Source: Methanolapillus ohkumae (GTDB lineage Archaea; Halobacteriota; Methanosarcinia; Methanosarcinales; Methanosarcinaceae). From it: a stretch of DNA of 64,000 nucleotides. The position numbers and the translations under genes were made by a program. Position 1 is the first letter of the stretch, and each line of letters starts with the position of its first letter. The stretch spans positions 496,001 through 560,000 of the forward strand of contig NZ_CP131061.1 of NCBI RefSeq assembly GCF_032594355.1, read 5' to 3'. Under the pieces are notes generated by a model, which had not been told where the DNA came from, did no database searches, and saw nothing but the letters and a program-made list of their open reading frames with translations. This document shows positions 1-7,422 of this stretch, piece by piece.

Positions 1-231
1 TCATGATTTATCACCAATAAATATTAGCAATCTAATCCTAAAAACTGAGCTCTATAAAAAAGATTTGGTCGGAAAATGAAGTTTATTTGTATAAAAATAA
101 GAAACAGAGTAATGAATAGATGATTAAAAACACAGATTTTATAAAAGTGATGATAAATAATGACAAATAAAAAACAAAAATAAAAAATGCAAAAATAAAA
201 ATATGAAAGTTTTACAAAATTATACAAAAAA

Positions 232-280
232 ATAAAAAAGTTAATAAAAAAGTTAATAAAAAAGTTAATAAAAAAGTTAA
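232..280. repeat. 12-bp AT-rich tandem repeat
   Basis: Four tandem copies of a unit close to AAAAAAGTTAAT lie directly beyond the ferredoxin terminator. The stretch 1-231 is very AT-rich and shows no supportable gene. Confidence 0.7.
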
Positions 281-283
281 AAC

Positions 284-306
284 TCGGAGGTTCTTTCGAA
301 ACCTCC
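284..306 (-). terminator. Terminator of the ferredoxin gene
   Basis: A 7-bp GC-rich stem (GGAGGTT at 286-292 with AACCTCC at 300-306) lies 27 bases past the ferredoxin stop. On the minus strand it is followed by T-rich sequence, the usual intrinsic terminator arrangement. Confidence 0.6.
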
Positions 307-333
307 TCCTCTTCTTTTTATGTTTTTGAGGAA

Positions 334-510
334 TTACTCAAGGGTAATTGCCGCAACCGGACAGACATCCACGCATGCGCCACAGTCAACACAAGCAGCC
401 GGGTCCACGCGGGAAACGCCGGAATCCAGAAGAGTGATAGCTTCGCTGGGGCATTCATCCACACAAAGTCCGCATCCGGTACATTCATTTTCATCAATAA
501 TCGCTGGCAT
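334..510 (-). CDS. 2[4Fe-4S] ferredoxin, 58 aa
   Basis: Small electron carrier of the bacterial/clostridial ferredoxin type. The minus strand from ATG at 510 encodes 58 residues with two cluster-binding motifs: CTGCGLCVDECP (residues 10-21) and CVDCGACVDVCP (residues 40-51). Both are complete CxxCxxCxxxCP sets, so two [4Fe-4S] clusters are expected. The start is fixed by a strong GGAGGAG ribosome-binding site ending about 6 bases upstream. A TATA-like box lies about 85 bases upstream and a hairpin terminator follows, so it is probably monocistronic. Such ferredoxins carry low-potential electrons in methanogens, for example with CO dehydrogenase, Ech/Rnf or heterodisulfide reductase. The partner cannot be told from context. 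Confidence 0.95.
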   Translation of the reverse strand: MPAIIDENECTGCGLCVDECPSEAITLLDSGVSRVDPAACVDCGACVDVCPVAAITLE

Positions 511-587
511 AATTTTCTCCTCCTCATAAATATTTTGGATTTTTGTAATTCATGATTACATCCATCATATACATCGAATAACACATC

Positions 588-601
588 TCTATTTTATATA
601 C
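588..601 (-). promoter_or_regulatory. TATA box for the ferredoxin gene
   Basis: On the minus strand the sequence reads CGTATATAAAATAG, a good archaeal TATA box, about 80-90 bases before the ferredoxin ATG. This implies a leader of about 55-60 nt. The 511-856 interval otherwise holds no supportable gene. Confidence 0.5.
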
Positions 602-856
602 GTTTTGCAAAAAACAGATGTGGGTAGGCGTATTTTTGACGGTTTGGCGAAAAAATATCGGCATATGAAATAACCCGGTCAGAAATTTAAAAAAGATAAA
701 ATCCGGAAATTTTAAAAAACTTGAAAATATGAAAACAGGAATCGTTTTTGCTTTCATATTTTTGTCGGTCCCCTCTATTTATATAATATATAAAATCAGT
801 ATCGGGAACTCCTATTTAAAACACCGGGTTGAAAAAAGATGGGGGAATGAATATTT

Positions 857-1306
857 TTACACTTTTCCGTTCACGATAAAATCAAATCGTTTCCCGGTGT
901 CGATATTCAGGCCGATTGAAAAATAGCATGTGCCGCCTGCTTTGACCTCGACGCGATGAGATTTCCAATTTCCGACGGGGCGGCAAAAAAAGTTCATCCA
1001 AAAACAGCGTTCTTTTCTTTCGTTCAAAAATGGAATGTATTGGCGGTAATATTTTTCCGTTTCAATAAAAAGATCGGTTTGTGCCCAATCGGACGCAGGG
1101 TTTTTTTCCATGAATGTGACAAAGTCTTCCGATGCCTTTTCATTAAAAATGTCGACGGCTTTTTGGAGGAGCTGCTCCGAAATTTCCGCGCCGGCTTCAA
1201 ATTCCGTCATTTTGGGAAGCCACGGCTCGGCATTGATCCGATAGCGGACGGGGAGTTCCAAAAATGGCAAAATCGTCATTTTGGTATCGTTAAATAAAAA
1301 AGGCAT
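857..1306 (-). CDS. Hypothetical protein, 149 aa
   Basis: I do not recognise this protein. The ORF has normal codon use for the window and a clear ribosome-binding site (GAGGAG, 4-5 bases before the ATG at 1306), which favours this start over an ATG four codons upstream. No signal peptide or membrane segment is visible. The sequence looks like a soluble alpha/beta protein with an acidic helical middle (residues 30-75) and an aromatic-rich C-terminal half with two Cys, at about residues 95 and 121. It stands alone between the ferredoxin and the cobyrinate-synthase homologue, with T-rich DNA on either side. Confidence 0.7.
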   Translation of the reverse strand: MPFLFNDTKMTILPFLELPVRYRINAEPWLPKMTEFEAGAEISEQLLQKAVDIFNEKASEDFVTFMEKNPASDWAQTDLFIETEKYYRQYIPFLNERKERCFWMNFFCRPVGNWKSHRVEVKAGGTCYFSIGLNIDTGKRFDFIVNGKV

Positions 1307-1631
1307 GTGACTCCTCAAAGAATGTTTATTTACGTAACGGTTTTATTTTTAGTTTTAAAATTTTTAATTTTTAATTTTTTTCTTCATTTCGTTTTGAACT
1401 ATTTATATTTTTCAGATTCCATACTTGTTTTTGGTCACATTTTTCATTCGTTTTTATTCGGACTCCATTTTTTTTGTTCATTTTTGAAATGTTTTTCGTT
1501 TTCTGTTTAAATCAGGAAAATCTTTATTTGCTATTGTTGATTCATTTCATTTGAAATCGAAATTATTATTTTATTATTTTATTATTTTTATTGACTTCTC
1601 TATTCTTTTATTCTTTTTCGGGTGAAAAAAT

Positions 1632-2963
1632 ATGACCATAGGATTTATGATTGCGGGAACAAACAGTGGTGTCGGCAAAACAACATCTTCAATGGGTCTC
1701 ATGGCGGCTCTTCGGAAGCGGGGCCGAAATGTTCAGGCGTTTAAAGTCGGCCCGGACTACATCGATCCGAGCTACCATTCCGTGATTTGCGGCCGCTCGT
1801 CTTTGAATCTGGATGCTTACATGATGGAACCCGCCGGCGTTCTTGATACCTATCTTCGAGCGTCTGCCGGCGCGGATTTGTCGATTGTGGAAGGCGTGAT
1901 GGGGCTTTTTGACGGGATGGATTCGACCGAGATTTCAGGCGCCGCCCATGTCGCAAAAACGCTGGATATCCCTGTTTTTTTGGTCATTAATGTTCATGGC
2001 ATGTCGCGCAGCACGGCGGCGATGCTGAAAGGTTACGCCGAGTTTGACAAAGACGTGAAAATCGCCGGCGTCATTCTCAATAAAGTCGGCAGCCCCCGGC
2101 ATTTGGAACTCATCCAAGGGGCTTTGGACGGGAAAATCCCAATTGTCGGAGCCCTCCCAAGAAACACGAACATCGCCGTTCCGGAGCGGTATATGGGGCT
2201 TCACATGCCGGAAGAGTCGGACTTTGATTTTTCGGGACTTGCCGACTTTGTCGAGCAGAACATGAACATTGATCTGATTTTAAAAATTGCTGCCGAATAC
2301 GAAAAAAAGCGCCCAACGCCCGCGCCTTTGCCGCAGCACGAGACGGACCTAAAAATCGGTGTTGCCAAGGACACCGCGTTTTGTTTTTATTATCCGGCGA
2401 TGCTGGATGCTTTTAAGCGGGCCGGTGCCGAACTTGTTTTTTTCAGTCCGACCAAAGGCGAGCTTCCACAGGCCGACGGTTATTATTTTGGAAGCGGCTA
2501 CCCGGAATTTTGCATTCAGGAGCTTTCCGAATCTCCGACAACAAGGAAGTTAAAGAGCCTTGCCGCCGATGGAATTCCGATGTTTGGAGAAGGGGCCGGC
2601 CTGTCTTACCTCTGTAAATCCTATACGACCGAGGCCGGAACTTTTAAAATGGCAGACATTTTGCCGGCCGCATCGGAAATCACAAAAAAGCTTCAGGGCT
2701 TAGGCTACGCCGAAGCAAAACCCTTGTCACAGGCGCTTCCTTTTGGAAACAAAAATATCAAGGCGCACGAATTCCACTATTCTTTGACAATGCCTGAACA
2801 TGATTCCCGGTTTGCTTATGAAATGGTGAGAGGGAAGGGCATTTCTGATAAAAAAGATGGATTGTATGAGTACAATGTCATGGCGGGGTACATGCAAATG
2901 CATCCGGGGTCTTTTGATGTGGGGGAGTTTGTTGAGAAGTGCCGGCAAAATAAGAGAAAGTAA
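1632..2963 (+). CDS. cbiA: CbiA/CfbB-family cobyrinate or Ni-sirohydrochlorin a,c-diamide synthase, lacking the glutaminase Cys
   Basis: Family enzymes amidate the a- and c-acetate side chains of cobyrinate (B12 pathway) or Ni-sirohydrochlorin (coenzyme F430 pathway, CfbB), using ATP and glutamine or ammonia. The N-terminal dethiobiotin-synthetase-like domain has the P-loop GTNSGVGKTT (about residues 9-18), KVGPDYIDP and the VEGVMGLFDG motif. The C-terminal glutaminase domain starts near residue 240 and keeps AFCFYYP, the GSGYPE loop and AHEFHYS. The nucleophile motif, normally (A/G)ECGG, reads GEGAG at residues 319-323, so the catalytic Cys is Gly321. Channelled glutamine use should therefore be lost and free ammonia would be the nitrogen donor, unless this is a lineage-specific variant. 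At 443 aa it is near the lower end of family length. It is a single-gene unit, so context does not separate the B12 and F430 roles. Confidence 0.9.
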   Translation: MTIGFMIAGTNSGVGKTTSSMGLMAALRKRGRNVQAFKVGPDYIDPSYHSVICGRSSLNLDAYMMEPAGVLDTYLRASAGADLSIVEGVMGLFDGMDSTEISGAAHVAKTLDIPVFLVINVHGMSRSTAAMLKGYAEFDKDVKIAGVILNKVGSPRHLELIQGALDGKIPIVGALPRNTNIAVPERYMGLHMPEESDFDFSGLADFVEQNMNIDLILKIAAEYEKKRPTPAPLPQHETDLKIGVAKDTAFCFYYPAMLDAFKRAGAELVFFSPTKGELPQADGYYFGSGYPEFCIQELSESPTTRKLKSLAADGIPMFGEGAGLSYLCKSYTTEAGTFKMADILPAASEITKKLQGLGYAEAKPLSQALPFGNKNIKAHEFHYSLTMPEHDSRFAYEMVRGKGISDKKDGLYEYNVMAGYMQMHPGSFDVGEFVEKCRQNKRK

Positions 2964-3132
2964 TTATTAATAACATTCTATTTTTTTGAAATACTATTTT
3001 CTTAATTTATGGATCTGTTTCCTTAGACCGTATCTTTTTTATAAAATCGAAAGTATTGTCAGATTGTACAACTAATGAAAAAATAATATTTTAAATAAAG
3101 AGAAATTATTACTTGCATCAGGAATTATTAAA

Positions 3133-4248
3133 ATGATTAAAGCGATCGATATTTTTTCAGGGTGTGGAGGTGTATCAAAAGGATTAACTATGGAAGGTTT
3201 TCAGGTTGTATGTGCAATTGAAATAGAATCCGATGCCGTTTCAACTTTTAAATCTCAAAAATGCTTTAAAAAATGTACAGTGTTAAATAAAGATATACAT
3301 GATGTGAGTGGAACGGAAATATTCGAAATTCTTGATCTTAAAACTAATGAATTATATTTGTTGGCTGGGTGTCCTCCATGTCAAAAATTTTCATATCAAA
3401 ATAGAGGTCGAAAGTTAATCCCGGAAGAAGAGCGGAAGGAGCTTCTATTTCAATTTTTAAGAATAATTGAAGAAATAAAACCTCCTTTTATACTTATGGA
3501 AAATGTTCCCGGAATTCTTTCAAAGGACAATAAAAAAATATTGGATGAATTTATTGACCGGCTAAGGAATCGTAAAAATAATTATAAAATTGAATATGGT
3601 ATTTTAAATGCGGCTGATTATGGAGTTCCGCAATCCAGAAAAAGGTTTGTTTTGCATGCTGTTCGAAAGGATATTGATGAAATTTTAAATCAATATGGGT
3701 ATGATTTTAAGCTACCTGAAGCATCACACTCAATGGACGGTGCTGATGGAAACTGCAAATGGAGGACAGTCAAGGATGCAATAGGTGATTTGCCTCCACT
3801 TAAAGCAGGTCAATTGTATGAAGATGAAGCAATTAAGAATCACAAATCTTCGAATTTATCGGATAAAAATATTAATAAAATGAAAAAAATCAGAAGGGGG
3901 GGGGGAACTCGTACTTGTCTCCCTAAAGAAGACGTTTTACCTTGTCATAAAAAACATTCAGGGCACAAGGATGTCTATGGAATAATGGATTTTAATAAAC
4001 CTGCCCCAACAATTACCGGAGGATGCTTATCATATTCCAAAGGACGATTTGGGCATCCCATTGATAACAGAGCTATTTCCATAAGAGAGGCAGCAAGACT
4101 TCAAACCTTTCCTGATGATTTTTTATTTTCAAATAGTACTACAAAAGCAGGTCTTCAAATTGGAAATGCTGTTCCTATTGACTTAGTTAGAGCAAGTGCT
4201 CGAGAAATTAAAAAATCAATTCAACTAGTCGAAAAGAACTTTCAATAA
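3133..4248 (+). CDS. dcm: DNA (cytosine-5) methyltransferase with a G10 tract
   Basis: Type II C5-cytosine methyltransferase, 371 aa, which would transfer a methyl group from S-adenosylmethionine to C5 of cytosine in a specific site. Motifs run in the normal order: I (FSGCGGVSKG, near residue 8), IV with the catalytic Cys (GCPPCQKFS, near 82), VI (ENVPG, near 118), VIII (GVPQSRKR, near 162), a short target-recognition region (about 180-300), IX (REAARLQTFPDDF) and X (QIGNAVP, near 350). A run of ten G at 3896-3905 lies inside the recognition region in an otherwise AT-rich gene. A one-base slip would truncate the protein near residue 256, before motifs IX and X. It converges on the reverse-strand defence genes and is probably their modification partner. 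Low GC compared with housekeeping neighbours suggests transfer. Confidence 0.95.
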   Translation: MIKAIDIFSGCGGVSKGLTMEGFQVVCAIEIESDAVSTFKSQKCFKKCTVLNKDIHDVSGTEIFEILDLKTNELYLLAGCPPCQKFSYQNRGRKLIPEEERKELLFQFLRIIEEIKPPFILMENVPGILSKDNKKILDEFIDRLRNRKNNYKIEYGILNAADYGVPQSRKRFVLHAVRKDIDEILNQYGYDFKLPEASHSMDGADGNCKWRTVKDAIGDLPPLKAGQLYEDEAIKNHKSSNLSDKNINKMKKIRRGGGTRTCLPKEDVLPCHKKHSGHKDVYGIMDFNKPAPTITGGCLSYSKGRFGHPIDNRAISIREAARLQTFPDDFLFSNSTTKAGLQIGNAVPIDLVRASAREIKKSIQLVEKNFQ

Positions 4249-4300
4249 GAAAGATCAATGAAAATTATTCCATTGACCCTTCAATATTGAGGGTAAAAGA

Positions 4301-6454
4301 TTAACTACTTCCAATAAAGTTGGCATACTGATCTTTTTCCAGTTTTTTCCCCTCTGAGAAACCTGTTTCATTAATTTTTCGTTTTATTTCCGGGTCATTC
4401 AATAATTTTCGTTCAATTTGAGCAAGATGTGCATATTCTTCTTTATCCAGGTGTCTCCCGGGTTTGACAACTTTTAACATTAACTTAATGTCCTTTTGAG
4501 TTATCCCATTTTCTTCTTGCAGGTTATTTTGCTGAATTATCTCAAGAAGTTTTGCCCAATATTCGGGTGGTTTATTTCGTATGTTCATTATTGTTTCAGT
4601 TTCATCTTCTTTTTGTTTTCTTGTTCTGGCTTCTCTTTTTTGTTTCTCATACTCATTCAGCGGAATTAAAATATCATAGATTTCATCCATTAAGGACAAA
4701 TTTATTTTTTTCATTTTGTTCCAACATTTTTCTTTTTTAGCCCATTCATTAATATCAATAACTTCCCGATCTTCCGAATTAAGACAATCAAAAGCATATT
4801 TTGCTAAATTTTTCATCTGTTTTTCCAAAATCTCAGATATTTCTTGATGTGTCCATATTAAATCGAAATTTAAAATATACTCCGGATATTCCTTTTCAAG
4901 AAGGTAAGACAACAATGCGATGGCGTAAGTACGACATTTTGGCTTATATCCTCCTGTTTGGGCCCACTCTTGATTTGAAATCAAAATTTCAACATCATTA
5001 TAGAGAATAACTTTTGCAATAAGTTCTTTGAAATACAAATCATTGAAGTCTTCGGGACATTTTTCCCACGCTTCACTTACCCATTTGGAAAATTCTTTTA
5101 CATTAGAGTCTCCACCTTTAGATACATAATATGGTAATTGATTCCAAGAATTGTGAACAGCTGCCAATTTTCCTTTTGTTATATGTTGATTTTTTGGGTT
5201 AGCATACAAAAACTTCTTTTTTTCCGTTGTTTTCATGCGTACTTGTTCGTTTGTATATTGTCCTCTTGCTCTCTCATAATACCATCTGGTGTCATATTGT
5301 CCACCTCCTTTTGCAGGGGCGTATATTTTACGAGACATTTTTTCAAGAGTAACATGATATGGATGATTGGAGAAAAAATCCGCCTCTGTAATTTTATTTT
5401 GGCTGTTTGAATATCTTGAAATTTTGGGAATAATCTCCTCAGAAACACGAGGATCAACAACTGTTAACTTCATTGGTACAAAAATATTGTCTAAAGAGAC
5501 TTTACTTTTAAATCTGGCCGTTGATAAAGAAGCAGTTGTTTGCCCGCCATTTACAATTTGTAAATCTGACAAATAAATAATATGCCCATCTTCTTCTTGA
5601 AAGTTTGTTGCAGTTGCTGCAATTCCATTATTATATGCAAAGAATCTCTCCGGTTCTTTTGAAACTGTTTGAATAATTCCTCGATTTACAGCACGCAATG
5701 TGCTTAGATATGATCGGACATTTCCTTCCAGTAAACGGCTTCCAAACTTGTCGTAAATATCTGCCAGTATTTTTCCGGGAATTACACATAAAAAACATTG
5801 ATAATCATCAGAAACAACATCTGATGCTTGTAAATAAGGAATTCCTTTTTCTGTGTATTCTTTAAAATTAATTTCAAGAGGCTCATAATTATAACGAATT
5901 GTATACAATCGATTAATATCATAAATCGAATATTCAATTGGTATCTCGTTAATTTCTTTTTCCTCAGCTGAAGGATTATACTCATAAATCCGGTCGCTAA
6001 TCGCCATATCTGTTAAAAGAATCAGTTTATACTTTCGTATTTCCGGTTCCAACCGTCTCAAATTAAGAACCAAATCATGAGCTTGAGTACTTTCTTCTAT
6101 TTCTTTGAATAATTTTCCATTAATTGCTTCTTCCAAAAACGACCTTAATTTCTTAAAAATGGCATTCAGATCTGTTTTGGACAATGTTTTTATTTCATCT
6201 TCATCTGTATATTTCGATATAATTAAATTCATTGTTTGATCCAATTCATTGTATGAACTCCCATCTACACGAATTTTTTTTCCGCGCTTTGTTTCTCCTT
6301 CATAAAAGGAGCTTTCAAACGATGGTAAAACTTCAGCATCAATTAAATCCTCAGCAACATCGGTCAAAAAACGTTCATTCGGAGCATCAGAATAAACATT
6401 TACTCCCACTCTGATTTCTTCAACTAAATCTTTATGAAACTCAATAACATCCAT
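4301..6454 (-). CDS. AIPR-family (abortive infection phage resistance) protein
   Basis: A 717-aa protein with the AIPR domain first defined in abortive-infection proteins. Visible hallmarks are the conserved block around GNVRSYLSTLRAVNRGI, the FFAYNNGIAATA segment and QIVNGGQTTASL (roughly residues 240-310). The C-terminal third is helical and highly charged. AIPR proteins recur beside Z1, DUF4420, GHKL and Vsr genes in restriction-like cassettes, where they are taken to be effector or nuclease components; the precise activity is not settled. It is the last gene of the reverse-strand unit, 14 bases after the DUF4420 gene, and its 3' end faces the methyltransferase. Low GC, like the rest of the island. 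Confidence 0.85.
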   Translation of the reverse strand: MDVIEFHKDLVEEIRVGVNVYSDAPNERFLTDVAEDLIDAEVLPSFESSFYEGETKRGKKIRVDGSSYNELDQTMNLIISKYTDEDEIKTLSKTDLNAIFKKLRSFLEEAINGKLFKEIEESTQAHDLVLNLRRLEPEIRKYKLILLTDMAISDRIYEYNPSAEEKEINEIPIEYSIYDINRLYTIRYNYEPLEINFKEYTEKGIPYLQASDVVSDDYQCFLCVIPGKILADIYDKFGSRLLEGNVRSYLSTLRAVNRGIIQTVSKEPERFFAYNNGIAATATNFQEEDGHIIYLSDLQIVNGGQTTASLSTARFKSKVSLDNIFVPMKLTVVDPRVSEEIIPKISRYSNSQNKITEADFFSNHPYHVTLEKMSRKIYAPAKGGGQYDTRWYYERARGQYTNEQVRMKTTEKKKFLYANPKNQHITKGKLAAVHNSWNQLPYYVSKGGDSNVKEFSKWVSEAWEKCPEDFNDLYFKELIAKVILYNDVEILISNQEWAQTGGYKPKCRTYAIALLSYLLEKEYPEYILNFDLIWTHQEISEILEKQMKNLAKYAFDCLNSEDREVIDINEWAKKEKCWNKMKKINLSLMDEIYDILIPLNEYEKQKREARTRKQKEDETETIMNIRNKPPEYWAKLLEIIQQNNLQEENGITQKDIKLMLKVVKPGRHLDKEEYAHLAQIERKLLNDPEIKRKINETGFSEGKKLEKDQYANFIGSS

Positions 6455-6468
6455 GGACCCACATCGCT

Positions 6469-7422
6469 TTACTTTACAAATATATGTGTTATTTTATTTT
6501 CAATTGCAGGCAATGAAATAGCGTATGAAACTTTGGTGATTTCAGAAAAGACATCATTTCTCCCGATTTTTGGAAAAGAATTATCTACACAATATTCCCT
6601 CAAACCGGTCAAAGAGTAATATTTTCTCTTATATTCTTCCTGCTCAATATTTCCAACAGCAGCAAGTTTCATTTCAAAAGAAGACAAGGCACCAATTTCA
6701 TTTTGTAAATCATTTCGGATATTTTGGACTATATCATGAAGTGTAAACCCTTTTCTATCATTTTGAGTTGAATTATCAATGAAAAAAACAATTAATTTAC
6801 CTTCATCCGAGCTATCTAATTGCTCCAAAGAAGAAATGCAAACTTCATTTTTTCCGGAAGAAATTGATTTAACTTCAACCCAATAATCAGGATATTGGAA
6901 ATCTTTATCTCTACCCAAAGAACCGGTCCAACCATCCAAAGCAGTATTTGAATCGTATTTTTTCAAGGCAAAATCTTTTAAAAATATTAATTCCCCAATT
7001 AATCCTTTAATTACCTTTTCTGAAAGAAGATTATCATTTACATTTTCAAGCAAATTTTGCCATTTTTTAAATCGAAAAATTAAATCAATTGATCCGGAAT
7101 CGACATCATTGTGACGGGTCGATTCAATTAAATCCCAACACAATTTCATGAAAATATATTCGTATTCCTTTTTTTTTAATGTCAAAGTCCATGTCCATCT
7201 ATTGTCGCTTCTTCTTTGACCTGTATTAATCTCAAGTATTTGGGTATTTTTCAAGAGGGGTGGATGCTTTTTGGATTCAAAAATAAGAAGAAATTTCTTT
7301 TCTTTAAAATCATTGTAACCTATGTAAATATCCAATGGATGAGTCGAATCAATTCGAATTTCTGATTTTTCGTCAGGATTAAATAATTTCCACTTTAATA
7401 TAAAATCTTCATTATTCATCAT
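6469..7422 (-). CDS. DUF4420-type PD-(D/E)XK motif protein
   Basis: About 317 aa. It resembles the DUF4420 / PD-(D/E)XK motif family: an N-terminal beta-rich region, then GLIGELIFL near residue 145 and the nuclease-like core WTGSLGRDKDFQYPDYWVEVKS, where Asp and the E-x-K of WVEVK fit the active site. It is presumably the DNA-cutting subunit of the cassette, as inferred from fold and neighbourhood. The start is set at ATG 7422 (7419 is also possible) because it overlaps the end of the upstream Z1 gene and uses its GGAGGAAGAGG sequence as ribosome-binding site; longer starts would run deep into that gene. Translational coupling is likely. Confidence 0.8.
   Translation of the reverse strand: MMNNEDFILKWKLFNPDEKSEIRIDSTHPLDIYIGYNDFKEKKFLLIFESKKHPPLLKNTQILEINTGQRRSDNRWTWTLTLKKKEYEYIFMKLCWDLIESTRHNDVDSGSIDLIFRFKKWQNLLENVNDNLLSEKVIKGLIGELIFLKDFALKKYDSNTALDGWTGSLGRDKDFQYPDYWVEVKSISSGKNEVCISSLEQLDSSDEGKLIVFFIDNSTQNDRKGFTLHDIVQNIRNDLQNEIGALSSFEMKLAAVGNIEQEEYKRKYYSLTGLREYCVDNSFPKIGRNDVFSEITKVSYAISLPAIENKITHIFVK

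Noticed and set aside
24..227. 67-aa ORF at the window start
   Set aside because: Phe/Ile/Tyr-rich reading of AT-rich DNA without a start signal.
524..757. 77-aa reverse ORF before the ferredoxin gene
   Set aside because: Overlaps the ferredoxin promoter and ribosome-binding site; composition is non-coding.
956..1297. 113-aa forward ORF opposite the 149-aa hypothetical gene
   Set aside because: The reverse frame has a clear ribosome-binding site and better codon use.
4276..4294. ACCC-TTCAATATTGA-GGGT hairpin between the methyltransferase and AIPR genes
   Set aside because: The stem is bulged and no T-run follows; too weak to call as a terminator.
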